Notes: generated by a model from the letters alone, not told the origin. DNA of 64,000 nt from Flavobacterium sp. N1736 (GCF_025947065.1 NZ_CP109994.1:3224001-3288000), one strand, 5' to 3'; shown: positions 45,482 to 58,561, counted from the stretch's first letter. Numbers and translations are program-made.

Positions 45482-48400
45482 TTACTCTTTATTCTTTATT
45501 CTTAGCTCTTTTAAAACAGTAACCGGTCCCAATAATCCGGCTTTTAATAATATTCCTTCCTGCAATCTAAAAGGCGCAGTTGTCCAGGTTAATCGTTCTT
45601 CTTTTGGTAATTTCTCATCACCAATTAATCGGTTTGCCCATGTATTTGTGATTTTAATTTCTATCGTGTTTTTTCCTTTTTTCAAAGCTTCAGAAATATC
45701 TGTTTTGTATGGAAAAGTCCAAATTGTTCCGCAGTCTTTTCCGTTTATAGTTACCTCAGCAATATTGGCAATTGTACCTAAATCAAGCCAGAATTTTTCG
45801 TTGGTTTTTTCTTTCCAGATAAAATCCTTTTTATAAACTACAGTTCCTGAATAGTATTTAATTTGATCATTTGTAGAAGTGCTCCAATCAAAAAGTTTGT
45901 TAGTTTTTACGAGTTCTTTTGGTCCGTGAAATTCCGGATCAAATTGCAATTCCCAGTTTTCATCCAAAGTCTGAACTGTTTCTGTAGCTATATAATTTTG
46001 CTTTTTATTCGAAAGTACTTCTTTGGTATTTTCTCTAAAAATAATGAAACACGATTCGTTTTCTTCCAATACAATCGGAATACTAGTTCGTCCGTTTTCT
46101 ATTTTCCATTCAGACAAAACAATGGTTTTATCTGTTACAGGATTATATAATTCCGGTATTTTTCCGCTTATGCGAAAGGAAGCTTCAAAACTTCTTTTTT
46201 GTTCTTTTTGATTCGAAAGAAAATAGATTTCCTCACTTTCAGATTTTCTGTGTGTCCAGGCAATAGTTTCAGAATCTGCTCTGTTTAATTTTGGAAAATA
46301 TAAATCCTGTTCAATTCCAATTGAAGCAAAATCATTTCCTAAATACGGAAGTTTAATAATAGTTCCTTTTCCAATTTTCCATGAAGAAGTATTTGCGTTA
46401 TTATTCCAAATTTCATCAATAACCTTTTTCCATTTTTCATGATTTGCTTCTGATTGCATTCCCGGTTGTAAATCCGGTTTTTCATCAACAAAAATAGTTG
46501 CTCCGTTTTTTACCAATTCCAATATTTTTTCGGCTGCAGCCAAAGAAATCATTTTGTTTGGTGCCATTTTATGACTTCCGGGAAACAATAAAGCTCCGTA
46601 TTCAATGCCGCCGCCAAAAGATATTTTTCCGTTTTCTACTTTGGCATTATGAATTAAAACATCAGCATTAAACGAATCGTATTGATAACCATTTAACGGA
46701 TTTATCCATTGCGATAAATCCGTAATATTTTTAGAATACGTAACTTCTTTGGGCATTTTTGTAGTGGGCTGATCTACATTTTCCAGACGTATTTTTTCAC
46801 TTTCGAGTCTTTCCTTTCCAAAAACATTCGGAATAAAAGGCACTAAACGATCCGGAACAAAAGAACGCGAAGGAAAATCTTCGCCAATAAAAACCGCTAA
46901 ATCAATAACAGGTTTTCCTTTTTGCAATTGAAACTGTACTTTTTGACAATAATCAAACCATGCTTTTCCGGGTTTCCACCAAGTTTGATCTCTTTGAAAA
47001 AAAGTTCCAATATCGTCTAAAGTCATTCCCGGTTTCCTGTCAGTCCACGGATTATGTACAAAAACGTGATAAAATAATCGGTTAATTCCTAAAGCGTAAT
47101 TTCTGTCAGCCAGCGTTTTTAAATTTCCAGGATGTTCATCCCAATCCATTCGCAAAGCCGTAAACGATTCTGCCTGAATAATATCTTTTCCGTAAATATG
47201 TCCACCCGAAATGGCGTCAATCATATCAAAAGGTTTATCATGCGTTGGGCTTTTTAACCAAAATTCACCACTTGGATAATCTACATATTTAAAATGTAAT
47301 AACGCATCGCTCGTTACGACAGGCGCAACGTTTTCTGCACTTAATTTTATGTTATTTTCTTTGGCAATTTGAGCCACCGTTCCAAAGAAATTATCTGCTG
47401 TTAATTCTGCAATTGTTTTACGAACATCATATAAAACTTTCTCTGAAACATCAGCACTTTCAATTGGAATTCCCGCCATTACAGGCAAATAATCTACCAG
47501 ATTGTAACCGCGCCTTTTTTGAAATTCAGCCTGAAAAACCGAAGACCAGTTTTGGCTTCCACATTCCCAGCTATCAAAATGCAGGATTTCTAAAACCTTA
47601 GAGGTTAATTCTGTTCCATTTGTACGAACCATTTCACCAAACCAATGATCAAGTTGAAAACGAATTAATTCGGGATTAAATTTATCAACTTCCAAACCTT
47701 TTCCGGCACCGCCCGTAGCATTTTCATGTCCGGTAGACGTATGTCCCATTCGGATAATTTTCCAGTTTCCTTTTGGCGCTTTCCAATTCAAATTTCCGTT
47801 GGCATCAACTAAATTCGAAATATTGATAATTTCAGACTTTTTGAAAGCGTCATTATTCGGAATTTGTTTTGCAGAAGTTTCCGGACTCAATCGCCAAACT
47901 GCTCCTGATTTTCCTTCGTAATTATCAATCAATGACTGATTTGAAAGTGTTATTTTACTCACTTTCAGGTTTTGTTTCCATTTGGCAAAATCTAAATCTT
48001 CTGCGCCGGGTTCAGTTCCAACAGGATCATAAACAAATCTGAAATATTTTGCTGTTACGGGTGTAATTGTATGTGTGTGCAGAAAATCCATGTCTTGCCA
48101 GCCGTGACGCGGAGCAACCATTCTTTCATGAAATTTAAAATGAATTCCATCATCGCTAATCTCAACAATTAAACGCTGCGCCTGAAAATCTCTGCCTTTT
48201 GTTTCAATTACAATTGATTTACACGTAAATGGTTTTTCAAACCCATATTGAATCCAGCCTTTATCTGCAAACTTAAAATTATCATCTTTTTTAGGATCTG
48301 ACAAAAACGAAGCATCCGTATTATTTGAAGTCGTAACTTTTGGTAATTGAATTTGCGAATTAGTTTGATATTCTTTTATCGGAATTGCAAAAGTCGCAAT

Positions 48401-48946
48401 GTCTTTATAATAGTCTTTGTAATGTTCCGGAACCGGAAGTTTTGTAGTAATTAATTTTCCTCCTGCAATTTCAGTTGTAGACCAAACCACTTTTTGCATT
48501 GACATTTCGGGCATAATCCAGGGTCCGCCTGCAACGGCAAAACCATCAGCTCCGTGAAAAGCAATTTTCAGCTCCAATCTGTCGGCTTCCTTAAAAGCCC
48601 AATGAATCATATCCCAAAATTCAGGGCTCAACTGCAAAACCGGCGGATCAATTAACGGCGGATTTGCAGGACCTTTAATAGTCATTAAATATGCGCCTGC
48701 AATTCCGGCTTGTTTCATGGCTTCTAAATCGGCGGTGATTCCTGTTTTAGAATAAGCCGATTTCATCCAATACCAATATACCCAAGGTTTTGCGGAATTG
48801 ATTGTGGGCTGAAATTCTGTTTTTTCTTTTTTATGGATTTCCTGCGCGGAAACGAATCCCGCGAAAAGTAACAATACAGTCGAAAGTTTGAAAGTCAAAA
48901 GTCGATAGTTAATTGTAAAAAGAAAAAATTGTTTTTTGTTAGGCAT
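45482..48946 (-). CDS. Exported GH106 alpha-L-rhamnosidase
   Basis: I chose the ATG at 48946; the ORF extends 8 codons further. The roughly 1154-residue protein has a signal peptide (VLLLFAGFVSAQ), an N-terminal TIM barrel opening with PWVYWYWMKSAYSKTGITAD and LEAMKQAGIAGAYLM, an embedded beta domain (about 190-290) and the motif DIIQAESFTALRMDWDEHPG near 590 that holds a likely catalytic Glu. A second acidic candidate is in KLSAENVAPV near 545. The C-terminus is a GH2-like sandwich (EVTINGKDCGTIWTFPY, EIKITNTWANRLIGD). GH106 of Bacteroides is the RG-II rhamnosidase that releases rhamnose from a side chain. Its presence together with GH95, GH127 and GH140 supports a complex pectin as target. 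Confidence 0.92.
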   Translation of the reverse strand: MPNKKQFFLFTINYRLLTFKLSTVLLLFAGFVSAQEIHKKEKTEFQPTINSAKPWVYWYWMKSAYSKTGITADLEAMKQAGIAGAYLMTIKGPANPPLIDPPVLQLSPEFWDMIHWAFKEADRLELKIAFHGADGFAVAGGPWIMPEMSMQKVVWSTTEIAGGKLITTKLPVPEHYKDYYKDIATFAIPIKEYQTNSQIQLPKVTTSNNTDASFLSDPKKDDNFKFADKGWIQYGFEKPFTCKSIVIETKGRDFQAQRLIVEISDDGIHFKFHERMVAPRHGWQDMDFLHTHTITPVTAKYFRFVYDPVGTEPGAEDLDFAKWKQNLKVSKITLSNQSLIDNYEGKSGAVWRLSPETSAKQIPNNDAFKKSEIINISNLVDANGNLNWKAPKGNWKIIRMGHTSTGHENATGGAGKGLEVDKFNPELIRFQLDHWFGEMVRTNGTELTSKVLEILHFDSWECGSQNWSSVFQAEFQKRRGYNLVDYLPVMAGIPIESADVSEKVLYDVRKTIAELTADNFFGTVAQIAKENNIKLSAENVAPVVTSDALLHFKYVDYPSGEFWLKSPTHDKPFDMIDAISGGHIYGKDIIQAESFTALRMDWDEHPGNLKTLADRNYALGINRLFYHVFVHNPWTDRKPGMTLDDIGTFFQRDQTWWKPGKAWFDYCQKVQFQLQKGKPVIDLAVFIGEDFPSRSFVPDRLVPFIPNVFGKERLESEKIRLENVDQPTTKMPKEVTYSKNITDLSQWINPLNGYQYDSFNADVLIHNAKVENGKISFGGGIEYGALLFPGSHKMAPNKMISLAAAEKILELVKNGATIFVDEKPDLQPGMQSEANHEKWKKVIDEIWNNNANTSSWKIGKGTIIKLPYLGNDFASIGIEQDLYFPKLNRADSETIAWTHRKSESEEIYFLSNQKEQKRSFEASFRISGKIPELYNPVTDKTIVLSEWKIENGRTSIPIVLEENESCFIIFRENTKEVLSNKKQNYIATETVQTLDENWELQFDPEFHGPKELVKTNKLFDWSTSTNDQIKYYSGTVVYKKDFIWKEKTNEKFWLDLGTIANIAEVTINGKDCGTIWTFPYKTDISEALKKGKNTIEIKITNTWANRLIGDEKLPKEERLTWTTAPFRLQEGILLKAGLLGPVTVLKELRIKNKE

Positions 48947-48965
48947 TATTATTATTTTTAGTTGT

Positions 48966-49098
48966 GTCATTTCGAGGGACGAGAAATCACATTACGTATT
49001 CACGTTCGTTGCTCTCTGGATGTGATCTCTCCTTCGTCGAGATGACAAAATCATAACTTTTTGTCAAACCGGACAGGTTTTAAAAACCTGTCCGGTTT
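48966..49098. repeat. REP-like element and adjoining 'CCGGACAGG' hairpin
   Basis: The first part (48966-49049) has arms TGTCATTTCGAGGGACGAGA and TCTCTCCTTCGTCGAGATGA then CA, with a copy of the pattern seen at 21231 and 55541. The second (49068-49098) is AACCGGACAGGTTTTAAAAA with its complement CCTGTCCGGTTT, a near-perfect stem just after the GH2 stop. Confidence 0.8.
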
Positions 49099-49109
49099 AG
49101 TGGACATAA

Positions 49110-52421
<3,312 letters not shown>

Positions 52422-52465
52422 TTATATAATTTTACTAAACTAAGACTGAAAACTGAGACTGAAAA

Positions 52466-53593
52466 CTATTTCTTCTTCTCCGGCGGTGCAACAAAATTCA
52501 TTTCACTTTTGCCTAAATCTTTAGAAGTTGCAATTGCAATTCCTCTTTGTTCTGCTTTATTTACGGCACAATAAAAGTGATACACTACGCCATTGTATTT
52601 TACAACAAATGATTTATGGGCAAACAAATCGTCGTAAGGTTCAGATGATTTGATAAGATCATCACCTTTCCAGTCGGTCCAGTTTACTAAATCATTCGAA
52701 ACGGCAAAACGGTTAAATGCACCTTGATTCCAACCCGTCCAAAAAGCTCCAAAATAAAACATCACCCACGTATCATTAATACGTTGAATATAGGCATCTC
52801 CTGAGATTCCTTTATGATGATTGATTAACGGTTTATTTCCATAACGTTCCCAATGTTTCATATCATCCGATACTGCCATAGCAATACGCTCTGCGCCTTT
52901 AGCAGGATTTATACTATCTCCACGCGCATTGTAATACATTATAAAATTGTGTCCTGTCAATTTATCCTTATCACGAATCACACTATTTTTATACATCGTA
53001 CTATTATCCCACCATCTGGCGTCTTTGTCTTTGGGAGTTAAAACCGGTTTTTCTAAACGCTCAAATTCGTGTGCTTTTGTTGGAGATTCTTTTGTATACG
53101 CCATTCCGATAGATAATATTCCGGCTTCGTAACCTTTGCTGTCTCCTCCAAAATAACTCATCCAATATTTATCATCGTATTTTTCCCATTCATAGCTTCC
53201 GCCCCAGGTTGGATCTTGTAACGAAATATATCCTGCTTTTTGATTAACATCCCAATGTTGCTCATTTTCAGAGAATGACATTACTTTTCCTAGATGTTTC
53301 CAATGTAATAAATCGTCGCTTTCGGCAAGCCAGGTTTCGTAACCTCTTCCGCCATAGATTAGATATGTCATGAACCATTTTCCGTCTTTCCTAAAAACAC
53401 TTGGGCAATCCATTTTATAGGAGTTGTCTGTTGGCACCATTACCAAACCGTATTTATAAGGCGTTTTGATTTCGTTGTAAATCTCCTGCATTACGGTTTC
53501 GTTGATTTCTCTTTTCTTGTATTTTATTGTTGCGCAACTGCTTATGAAAAGTGCTGTAATTGCTAATACTAAATATTTGATTTTATTGTTCAT
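52466..53593 (-). CDS. Lipoprotein GH43/GH32-like five-bladed propeller glycosidase
   Basis: The 375-residue product has a lipoprotein signal (ALFISSCATIK, Cys20). A five-bladed propeller follows: MDCPSVFRKDGKWFMTYLIY, TWLAESDDLLHWKHLGKVM, ISLQDPTWGGSYEWEKYDDK, SAYIQ-like GISGDAYIQRINDTWVMFYF and a C-terminal blade with HFYCAVNKAEQRGIAIATS. The acidic pattern Asp (about 65), Asp (about 128) and a later acid fits the GH43/GH32/GH117 clan. No listed family is obvious. It sits between GH2 and a longer propeller protein that may be related, and may face the outer membrane surface or periplasm. Likely an exo-glycosidase for a pectin side-chain sugar. Confidence 0.65.
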   Translation of the reverse strand: MNNKIKYLVLAITALFISSCATIKYKKREINETVMQEIYNEIKTPYKYGLVMVPTDNSYKMDCPSVFRKDGKWFMTYLIYGGRGYETWLAESDDLLHWKHLGKVMSFSENEQHWDVNQKAGYISLQDPTWGGSYEWEKYDDKYWMSYFGGDSKGYEAGILSIGMAYTKESPTKAHEFERLEKPVLTPKDKDARWWDNSTMYKNSVIRDKDKLTGHNFIMYYNARGDSINPAKGAERIAMAVSDDMKHWERYGNKPLINHHKGISGDAYIQRINDTWVMFYFGAFWTGWNQGAFNRFAVSNDLVNWTDWKGDDLIKSSEPYDDLFAHKSFVVKYNGVVYHFYCAVNKAEQRGIAIATSKDLGKSEMNFVAPPEKKK

Positions 53594-53617
53594 TTTGTAT
53601 TTTATAATTGTAACTAA

Positions 53618-53826
53618 TTTGAACGCGGATTAAACGGATTTACTTCGTAAAAACGCGGATAAAAACTGATTTTTATTTTACTTTCTTTTTCTTTCTTTTT
53701 CTTCTCTTTAACTTTGAACATCTTTACCAAAGTTTAAAACTTTTACAAAGATTACGCGCGTTTAAAATAAAAAATCCGCGCAAATCTGCGTCTTTGCGAA
53801 GTAAATCCGTTTCATCCGCGTTCTAT
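53618..53826. repeat. Long intergenic repeat, 'GAACGCGGATTAAACGGATT' family
   Basis: Left arm GAACGCGGATTAAACGGATT (53621 on), with TACTTCGTAAAAACGCGGAT, pairs with ATCCGCGCAAATCTGCGTCT and GAAGTAAATCCGTTTCATCC on the right (to 53820). The 100 bases between are CT-rich (CTTTCTTTTTCTTTC). No gene is visible in this 236-bp gap. Confidence 0.65.
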
Positions 53827-53829
53827 TTT

Positions 53830-55506
53830 TTACTTCATTTCCTTCAATCTGGATTCCATCACGTCTTTGTTTAATTTTACTTTTACCATTCCCATTGGGT
53901 GAAATCTCTTTTTCAAATCTATTGCGGCGTAAACAATTGTATAAACGTCATTTCCTTCGGGAATTAAACACAATGGCGTTCTCATAATATCCCACCATTT
54001 ATCAACTTTTGTTTCTATTGGAAGATATCTCGCTTCGCTCCAATTTTTTCCATCTTTCGATAATGAATATGCCATCATATTAGGCAAATGATGTCCCCAA
54101 CCGTCCGGACCTCCATCAAAAATAGCAATGTATAAACCGTTTGGCAACTGACTCACAATTGGGTTTTCTACAAAAAACGGATGCATTGTTTTAATCGGAT
54201 TACTTCCGTCTTTTATTCTGCTCCACGGACCTTCTAAACTTTTTGATTCGGCTAAAGCCACAGACCAGCCTTTTCCAGTTTTCTTCGGATAATCTGCCCA
54301 CGAATTAAATGGATATGCTCCGCTGTAAAAACCGAAGTATTTATCGCCGACTTTATACGGAAAAAAAGAAGCCACGCCTTGGCGTCCTTCCCACGGTTCA
54401 GAGTCTAAACCCGGTTCCATAATGATTCCCATATCTTTATACGGGCCTCCAATTCCGTCGATTCCGTCAACGGTTGATTCGCATCGCCAGATTCGACCAA
54501 AAGAATGATTCGGTTCTATAGTTTTACTAACTGTATAAGCCAAATAATAGCCGTACCATTTGTTTGCTTTTTCGTTAAAAACCGGCATATACGACCAAAT
54601 TGCGGCACGGCGATCATTCATTGGGTTGTCGTCTTCGGTTACGGCATAAGTTCCGCTTGCCTGATATATTGTTGATTCTCTTTTCCAGTGAATCGCGTCT
54701 TTACTTGCCCAGTGTCCAATTCTCGTTTTTACACGATCATAATAATAATCAACTCCTTTTTCTCCCGCTCTTTCTGTTGGAAACATATGATAGGTATCGC
54801 CTACTTTTACCACACGTCCGCCTTCAAAACCTCCTTGAATTCCTTCTGTTCCGGGCATTCCTTCATCTACAACGGCTTTATTTTCTCCGCCAATAATTTC
54901 GAAAAGTGGTTTTTCATCTGAAAATCCTTCAACGATAAAAGTCGGATTCCAAAGTTTTCCGTCTGGAAGTGCCGCGTTTCTAAATGCTATTTTTTGACTA
55001 CTTTTTACAACTCCTAAAACGGCAAATAATCCTTTTCCGAAATTTATAGTTTGAGTTCCTTTTGCATAAGAAACGGCATAAACATTTACCGGAGGCAAAC
55101 CTGTGATTGTTAATCCATTTTCTAAAACTAATTTTGAATTTTGTAGTTTATTCGATTGAAGATATTCTGAATCATTGTCCTGAAAAACGCCAATTAAAAC
55201 CTGAACATTTTCTTTAAATTTTAATTGTAATGGGGAATTTATTCCGTTTTTATAACTTTCTAAAGGAAGTTCAATTCCCGTTAATCCTTGTAATTCCGGA
55301 GCTAAACGAACCACATTATGTTTGCTTCCCGAAAATATATGTGCGTATTGTGTTGTTTTAAAGGTTTTGTAATTATTGACAATTTCAAAAGATGCAGGTT
55401 TCCATGCGGTGTTTTGTGCCATAACAGAAAACTGAAATAACAGTAAAAACAGTGTTAGAAAAACTGTGCTTGATTTAAAATTGTATTTTTTATTTTTTGA
55501 AAACAT
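53830..55506 (-). CDS. Exported GH43-like propeller protein with N-terminal beta domain, family unassigned
   Basis: The ATG at 55506 starts a signal peptide (FSVMAQ); the 33-nt extension upstream adds a polar stretch. The 558-residue product has an N-terminal beta domain of about 180 residues, then a propeller with GRVVKVGDTYHMFPTERAGE, RIGHWASKDAIHWKRESTIY, RAAIWSYMPVFNEKANKWYG and YFGFYSGAYPF, and ends VYTIVYAAIDLKKRFHP. These resemble blades of GH43/GH32-type enzymes, with candidate Asp and Glu in YYDR, MNDRRAA and GLDSEPWEGRQG. I cannot name a family. It is the second gene after the GH78 at the right end of the locus. Confidence 0.6.
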   Translation of the reverse strand: MFSKNKKYNFKSSTVFLTLFLLLFQFSVMAQNTAWKPASFEIVNNYKTFKTTQYAHIFSGSKHNVVRLAPELQGLTGIELPLESYKNGINSPLQLKFKENVQVLIGVFQDNDSEYLQSNKLQNSKLVLENGLTITGLPPVNVYAVSYAKGTQTINFGKGLFAVLGVVKSSQKIAFRNAALPDGKLWNPTFIVEGFSDEKPLFEIIGGENKAVVDEGMPGTEGIQGGFEGGRVVKVGDTYHMFPTERAGEKGVDYYYDRVKTRIGHWASKDAIHWKRESTIYQASGTYAVTEDDNPMNDRRAAIWSYMPVFNEKANKWYGYYLAYTVSKTIEPNHSFGRIWRCESTVDGIDGIGGPYKDMGIIMEPGLDSEPWEGRQGVASFFPYKVGDKYFGFYSGAYPFNSWADYPKKTGKGWSVALAESKSLEGPWSRIKDGSNPIKTMHPFFVENPIVSQLPNGLYIAIFDGGPDGWGHHLPNMMAYSLSKDGKNWSEARYLPIETKVDKWWDIMRTPLCLIPEGNDVYTIVYAAIDLKKRFHPMGMVKVKLNKDVMESRLKEMK

Positions 55507-55540
55507 TGGTTTTTTATTTTTTTGAAAACTTACACTCAAT

Positions 55541-55629
55541 CTGTCATTGCGAGGAACGAAGCAATCACATTTGCAAATTCAAGCTTTGTGTAATTGTTAG
55601 TGAGGTTGCTTCGTTCCTCGCAATGACAT
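55541..55629. repeat. REP-like 'TCATTGCGAGGAACGAAG' hairpin
   Basis: Left arm GTCATTGCGAGGAACGAAGC (55543 on) and right arm GCTTCGTTCCTCGCAATGAC (to 55627) are exact complements of 20 bp. The loop contains CAAGCTTTGTG, also found in the 21231 copy. It lies between the GH78 stop and the propeller start. Confidence 0.87.
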
Positions 55630-55643
55630 GCTGGATGAATAAT

Positions 55644-57830
55644 TTAAATCGCTTTATAACTTACTTTATACTCTACATTAGGCTTAATAATCAACTGATA
55701 TTTATTTTTAGCCAATTCCGTAATTGTTCCTGAATTTGTTTTTGGTTTGCTTGAACTTTCAAAAACCAATCTTCCTTCGCCTTCCGCGGCTTTTACTTTG
55801 ATTTCTTTAGTGCTGCAGTATAATTCTACTTCACCGTTTGGTGTTGGCACTTTTCCTTGCATCCATTGTAAACCACCTAAATTTGGTTTGATTTCATATT
55901 CTGAATATCCCGGAGCAGTTGGTTTTACGCCTAAATAATATTTTCCTAGTAAATAAATTGGGCTGGAACCCCAAGCATGGCAAAGACTTTTTCCATAAGG
56001 GCGTCCATACATTGCTAAATGTTCTGTTCCTTTTTTGTTTGGATTGTACTCTTCCCAAAATGATGTTGCCCCTTCTTTTAGCATTCCGCCCCAATACTCT
56101 TTCATTTCTTTTAGAACGTAATCCTGTTCGCCAATAGCACACAATGCTTCTAACTCGTAAAAACGCATGTACGGTGTTGTGATTTTAAGAATATCATCAT
56201 TAAGCAATACCTTCTTTTTTATACTTTGTTTTTGTTCTTCATTAAAATAATTAAAAAAAATACCGAACATATTAGCGTATCTGGTTACAATATTTTGCAC
56301 TTTACCGTCTATACGCTGGTGCATCATAACGTTTTCCTTTTTATCCCAAAACACATCAAATAATTTTGTTTTTAAATCATCAGCTAATTTTTGATACTGT
56401 TTTTGGTCTTCATTTTCACCTGCAATTTTAGCACTAACTGCCATGGCTTCCAGACTTCTGGCTAAAAGCATTTGCTCAAAACTAACCTCTCCGGTTTTTG
56501 GTAATCCGTCTGCCCAATCAATAAAAACCCAATCGCCTTCTAATGGTTCCAGAAATCCGTTTGTGTTTCTTCTTTTTAAGCAGAATTCCATAAGTGATTT
56601 CATTCTTGGATAAAAAGTTTTTATAAATTTTGTATCGCCCGTATGTAAATAATAATCGTAAACACCTACAAACCAATACAGTGAATAATCCATTATGATA
56701 TTAATATGAGCCGTTACAGGTTCTTTACCACGAAGCGCCAACAGCGTTCGTTCTACCGAAGCCGAATCAAAGAATAAATAATAATTCATTAAATAACTTT
56801 GATAAGCATCGCCAGACCAAACCCAACGGTCGCGTTTAATTCCGTCTATAAAAAATTCGCGGGTTGTTAAATGCATCGTGTAAGCCGAAACATCCCAGAT
56901 TTGATTCAATTGTTCATCCGATGACTTGAATGCACCACGATAATCTAATGGCAAGTATTCATAAAGCATCGAAATAGAATCGTATTTTACCGTTGCATCT
57001 GCTTGTATCTGAACATAGCGGAATGCTTTGGATCCGTCATGTGTATAAGTTTCAGGCTGTTTTCCATCAAAAGATAAATGGTCTAAAGTTTCACATTTGG
57101 CAGAATCCAACGCTTCCTCACGAGATTCACCATAATAAAGGGCTATTTTACCTTTTCCTTTTAAACCGTGAATTTTAATATAACCAAAAGTTTCTTTACC
57201 AAAATCTACCAACTCACCAGCTCCTGTTTTTTCTGTTTTTTTTGCGCTCAAACGTTTGGTTGTTAGTTTAAATCCGGAAGGTTTATTCTCTGGTGAATAA
57301 AAATTCCAGGAACCAACAGGTACCCATGGTGTGCCTGATTGCTGTGCTTTTCCAGATTCATCAATCCAAAGTTTATCTTCATTAGTCACCTTCCATGATG
57401 CATCAGATTTAACATACTTACCATCAATATAAATAGCCGGCAATACTTCCTGATTATATACTTTAAAGGAAATTTTGTGTTTTCCAACAGGAATTTTTAT
57501 TGATTTTGGCTGTCCGTAAACCTGAACACCATCTAAAAGTAATTGAAAAGATCCTTCTGAGTAGATTTTTGCCTCGTCTGGTTCCGGAATATCTACTTCT
57601 GTTTGAAAAGTTACTAAGGAATAAGGACTGTAATATTGCCAAAGTGGTGGAAATACTGCTTCGCGTTCTGTACGTCGTACTTGCATTTTATTGCTTAACC
57701 AAACCTCAAAATCACCTGGGTACCAGATCCATGTCGCTTCTTTTGGTTTTTCTTGTGCAAACAGAAAAACACAAGGATATAAAACAATACAAACAAACAG
57801 GAATCTTAAAATGGAAAATCGGCTTTGCAT
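55644..57830 (-). CDS. Exported GH78-type alpha-L-rhamnosidase, shorter divergent paralogue
   Basis: The 728-residue product has a signal peptide (CVFLFAQ), a beta-sandwich (about 30-300), an (alpha/alpha)6 rhamnosidase barrel (FFIDGIKRDRWVWSGDAYQS near 340-360, WVFIDWADGLPKTG near 440, GATSFWEEYNP near 610, LCHAWGSSPIYLLGKYYLGV near 635-654) and a C-terminal beta domain. The acid motif has DGIKRDR in place of DCPQRxE, so it belongs to a different branch than the two other GH78 proteins. Rhamnosidase activity is likely but not certain. The start codon lies only about 12 nt after the predicted transcription start of promoter C, a very short leader. Confidence 0.83.
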   Translation of the reverse strand: MQSRFSILRFLFVCIVLYPCVFLFAQEKPKEATWIWYPGDFEVWLSNKMQVRRTEREAVFPPLWQYYSPYSLVTFQTEVDIPEPDEAKIYSEGSFQLLLDGVQVYGQPKSIKIPVGKHKISFKVYNQEVLPAIYIDGKYVKSDASWKVTNEDKLWIDESGKAQQSGTPWVPVGSWNFYSPENKPSGFKLTTKRLSAKKTEKTGAGELVDFGKETFGYIKIHGLKGKGKIALYYGESREEALDSAKCETLDHLSFDGKQPETYTHDGSKAFRYVQIQADATVKYDSISMLYEYLPLDYRGAFKSSDEQLNQIWDVSAYTMHLTTREFFIDGIKRDRWVWSGDAYQSYLMNYYLFFDSASVERTLLALRGKEPVTAHINIIMDYSLYWFVGVYDYYLHTGDTKFIKTFYPRMKSLMEFCLKRRNTNGFLEPLEGDWVFIDWADGLPKTGEVSFEQMLLARSLEAMAVSAKIAGENEDQKQYQKLADDLKTKLFDVFWDKKENVMMHQRIDGKVQNIVTRYANMFGIFFNYFNEEQKQSIKKKVLLNDDILKITTPYMRFYELEALCAIGEQDYVLKEMKEYWGGMLKEGATSFWEEYNPNKKGTEHLAMYGRPYGKSLCHAWGSSPIYLLGKYYLGVKPTAPGYSEYEIKPNLGGLQWMQGKVPTPNGEVELYCSTKEIKVKAAEGEGRLVFESSSKPKTNSGTITELAKNKYQLIIKPNVEYKVSYKAI

Positions 57831-57847
57831 ATATCTTTTTTTTGGAG

Positions 57848-57890
57848 CTAAAGATAAGTGTTATTTTTACATTTCACAACCTGTTCTGTC
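57848..57890 (-). promoter_or_regulatory. Putative promoter with operator site C
   Basis: On the minus strand GACAGAACAGG (57880-57890) is followed after exactly 23 nt by TATCTTTA (57849-57856), a 7/8 match to TAnnTTTG. The core matches site B at 10 of 11 positions. The outer bases match less well than those of sites A and B. It precedes the first gene of the right arm of the PUL. Confidence 0.55.
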
Positions 57891-58031
57891 ATGTTATTTA
57901 ACCCTTTTTCTATACTGACGATAATTTAACTCTATTTTTTTTATTTAATTCATTAAATTTTGGTTGAATTTTGTTGAAATAGATAATGAGTTGTGAGATT
58001 TATCATTCATTGATTGAGGGAAATGTGACAT

Positions 58032-58061
58032 AAAAAAAATGCTCCCAAAAATGGGAGTATT
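58032..58061 (-). terminator. Intrinsic terminator of the 48-codon gene
   Basis: The stem AATACTCCCA / TGGGAGCATT (minus strand, 58038-58061, one wobble pair) is followed directly by a run of eight U in the transcript (58032-58039). It sits 30 bases downstream of the stop of the small gene at 58090 and marks the edge between the accessory island and the PUL. Confidence 0.8.
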
Positions 58062-58089
58062 TTGAAATCAATATAAACATATTTTGTAT

Positions 58090-58236
58090 TTATGTATTTA
58101 GCTTCTTTTTGCCGATTTTCTTTTTTGTTATTTTTTTCTTTTGAAAAAAATAACTCAAAGCTTTTTCTTCAGCTACTGTTAGAGAACTCAATCCACCAAT
58201 AGTATCAATTTCTAATTCTATTTTTTTACTTTTCAT
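58090..58236 (-). CDS. Small basic peptide of 48 residues, unrecognised
   Basis: The frame encodes MKSKKIELEIDTIGGLSSLT, then VAEEKALSYFFQKKKITKKK and IGKKKLNT. The first half is acidic with a GG pair at 14-15, the second half is very Lys-rich. It has an intrinsic terminator 30 bases downstream, which supports a real transcript. The layout (short leader-like part, GG, different tail) recalls secreted peptide precursors, but no transporter, maturase or modification enzyme is nearby and a basic regulatory peptide is equally possible. I do not recognise a family. Confidence 0.4.
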   Translation of the reverse strand: MKSKKIELEIDTIGGLSSLTVAEEKALSYFFQKKKITKKKIGKKKLNT

Positions 58237-58277
58237 AATTATTTATTTATTGAAATTCACACAACTTATATGCTCCT

Positions 58278-58561
58278 TTAATTGCCTTTATTTTTAAATA
58301 ATAGTAGTTTCAACTCAGCTATGTATTCAGCTATATCACTTTCTAAAAGTTTATCATCATCAATTTTGTCAACGTTACTCCATTCAGCATTTTCATATTT
58401 TTCAATTATATCACGTAATTTAGTTCTTAAATTTTTAAAATAAAGATTTTCTTTTGCAAGAAGTCTTAGTCTTCTATCAGAAATAAGAGCTATTTCATAA
58501 TCTAACTCATTTGTGATTATACCTTTTCTACTATTTTTTCTATGTCAAAATGTTTTCTCAT
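58278..58561 (-). pseudogene. Small frame-disrupted gene between the peptide and SymE
   Basis: A start (MRKHFDIEKIVEKV) opens at 58561 and stops after 14 codons. An 80-codon open frame continues directly, out of phase, without a start codon: ITNELDYEIALISDRRLRLL, AKENLYFKNLRTKLRDIIEK and so on to KLLLFKNKGN at 58278. Joining the two with a single-base shift would give one acidic, helical protein of about 93 residues. This is either a decayed gene, a sequencing error, or a frame that starts at a non-ATG codon. Confidence 0.4.
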
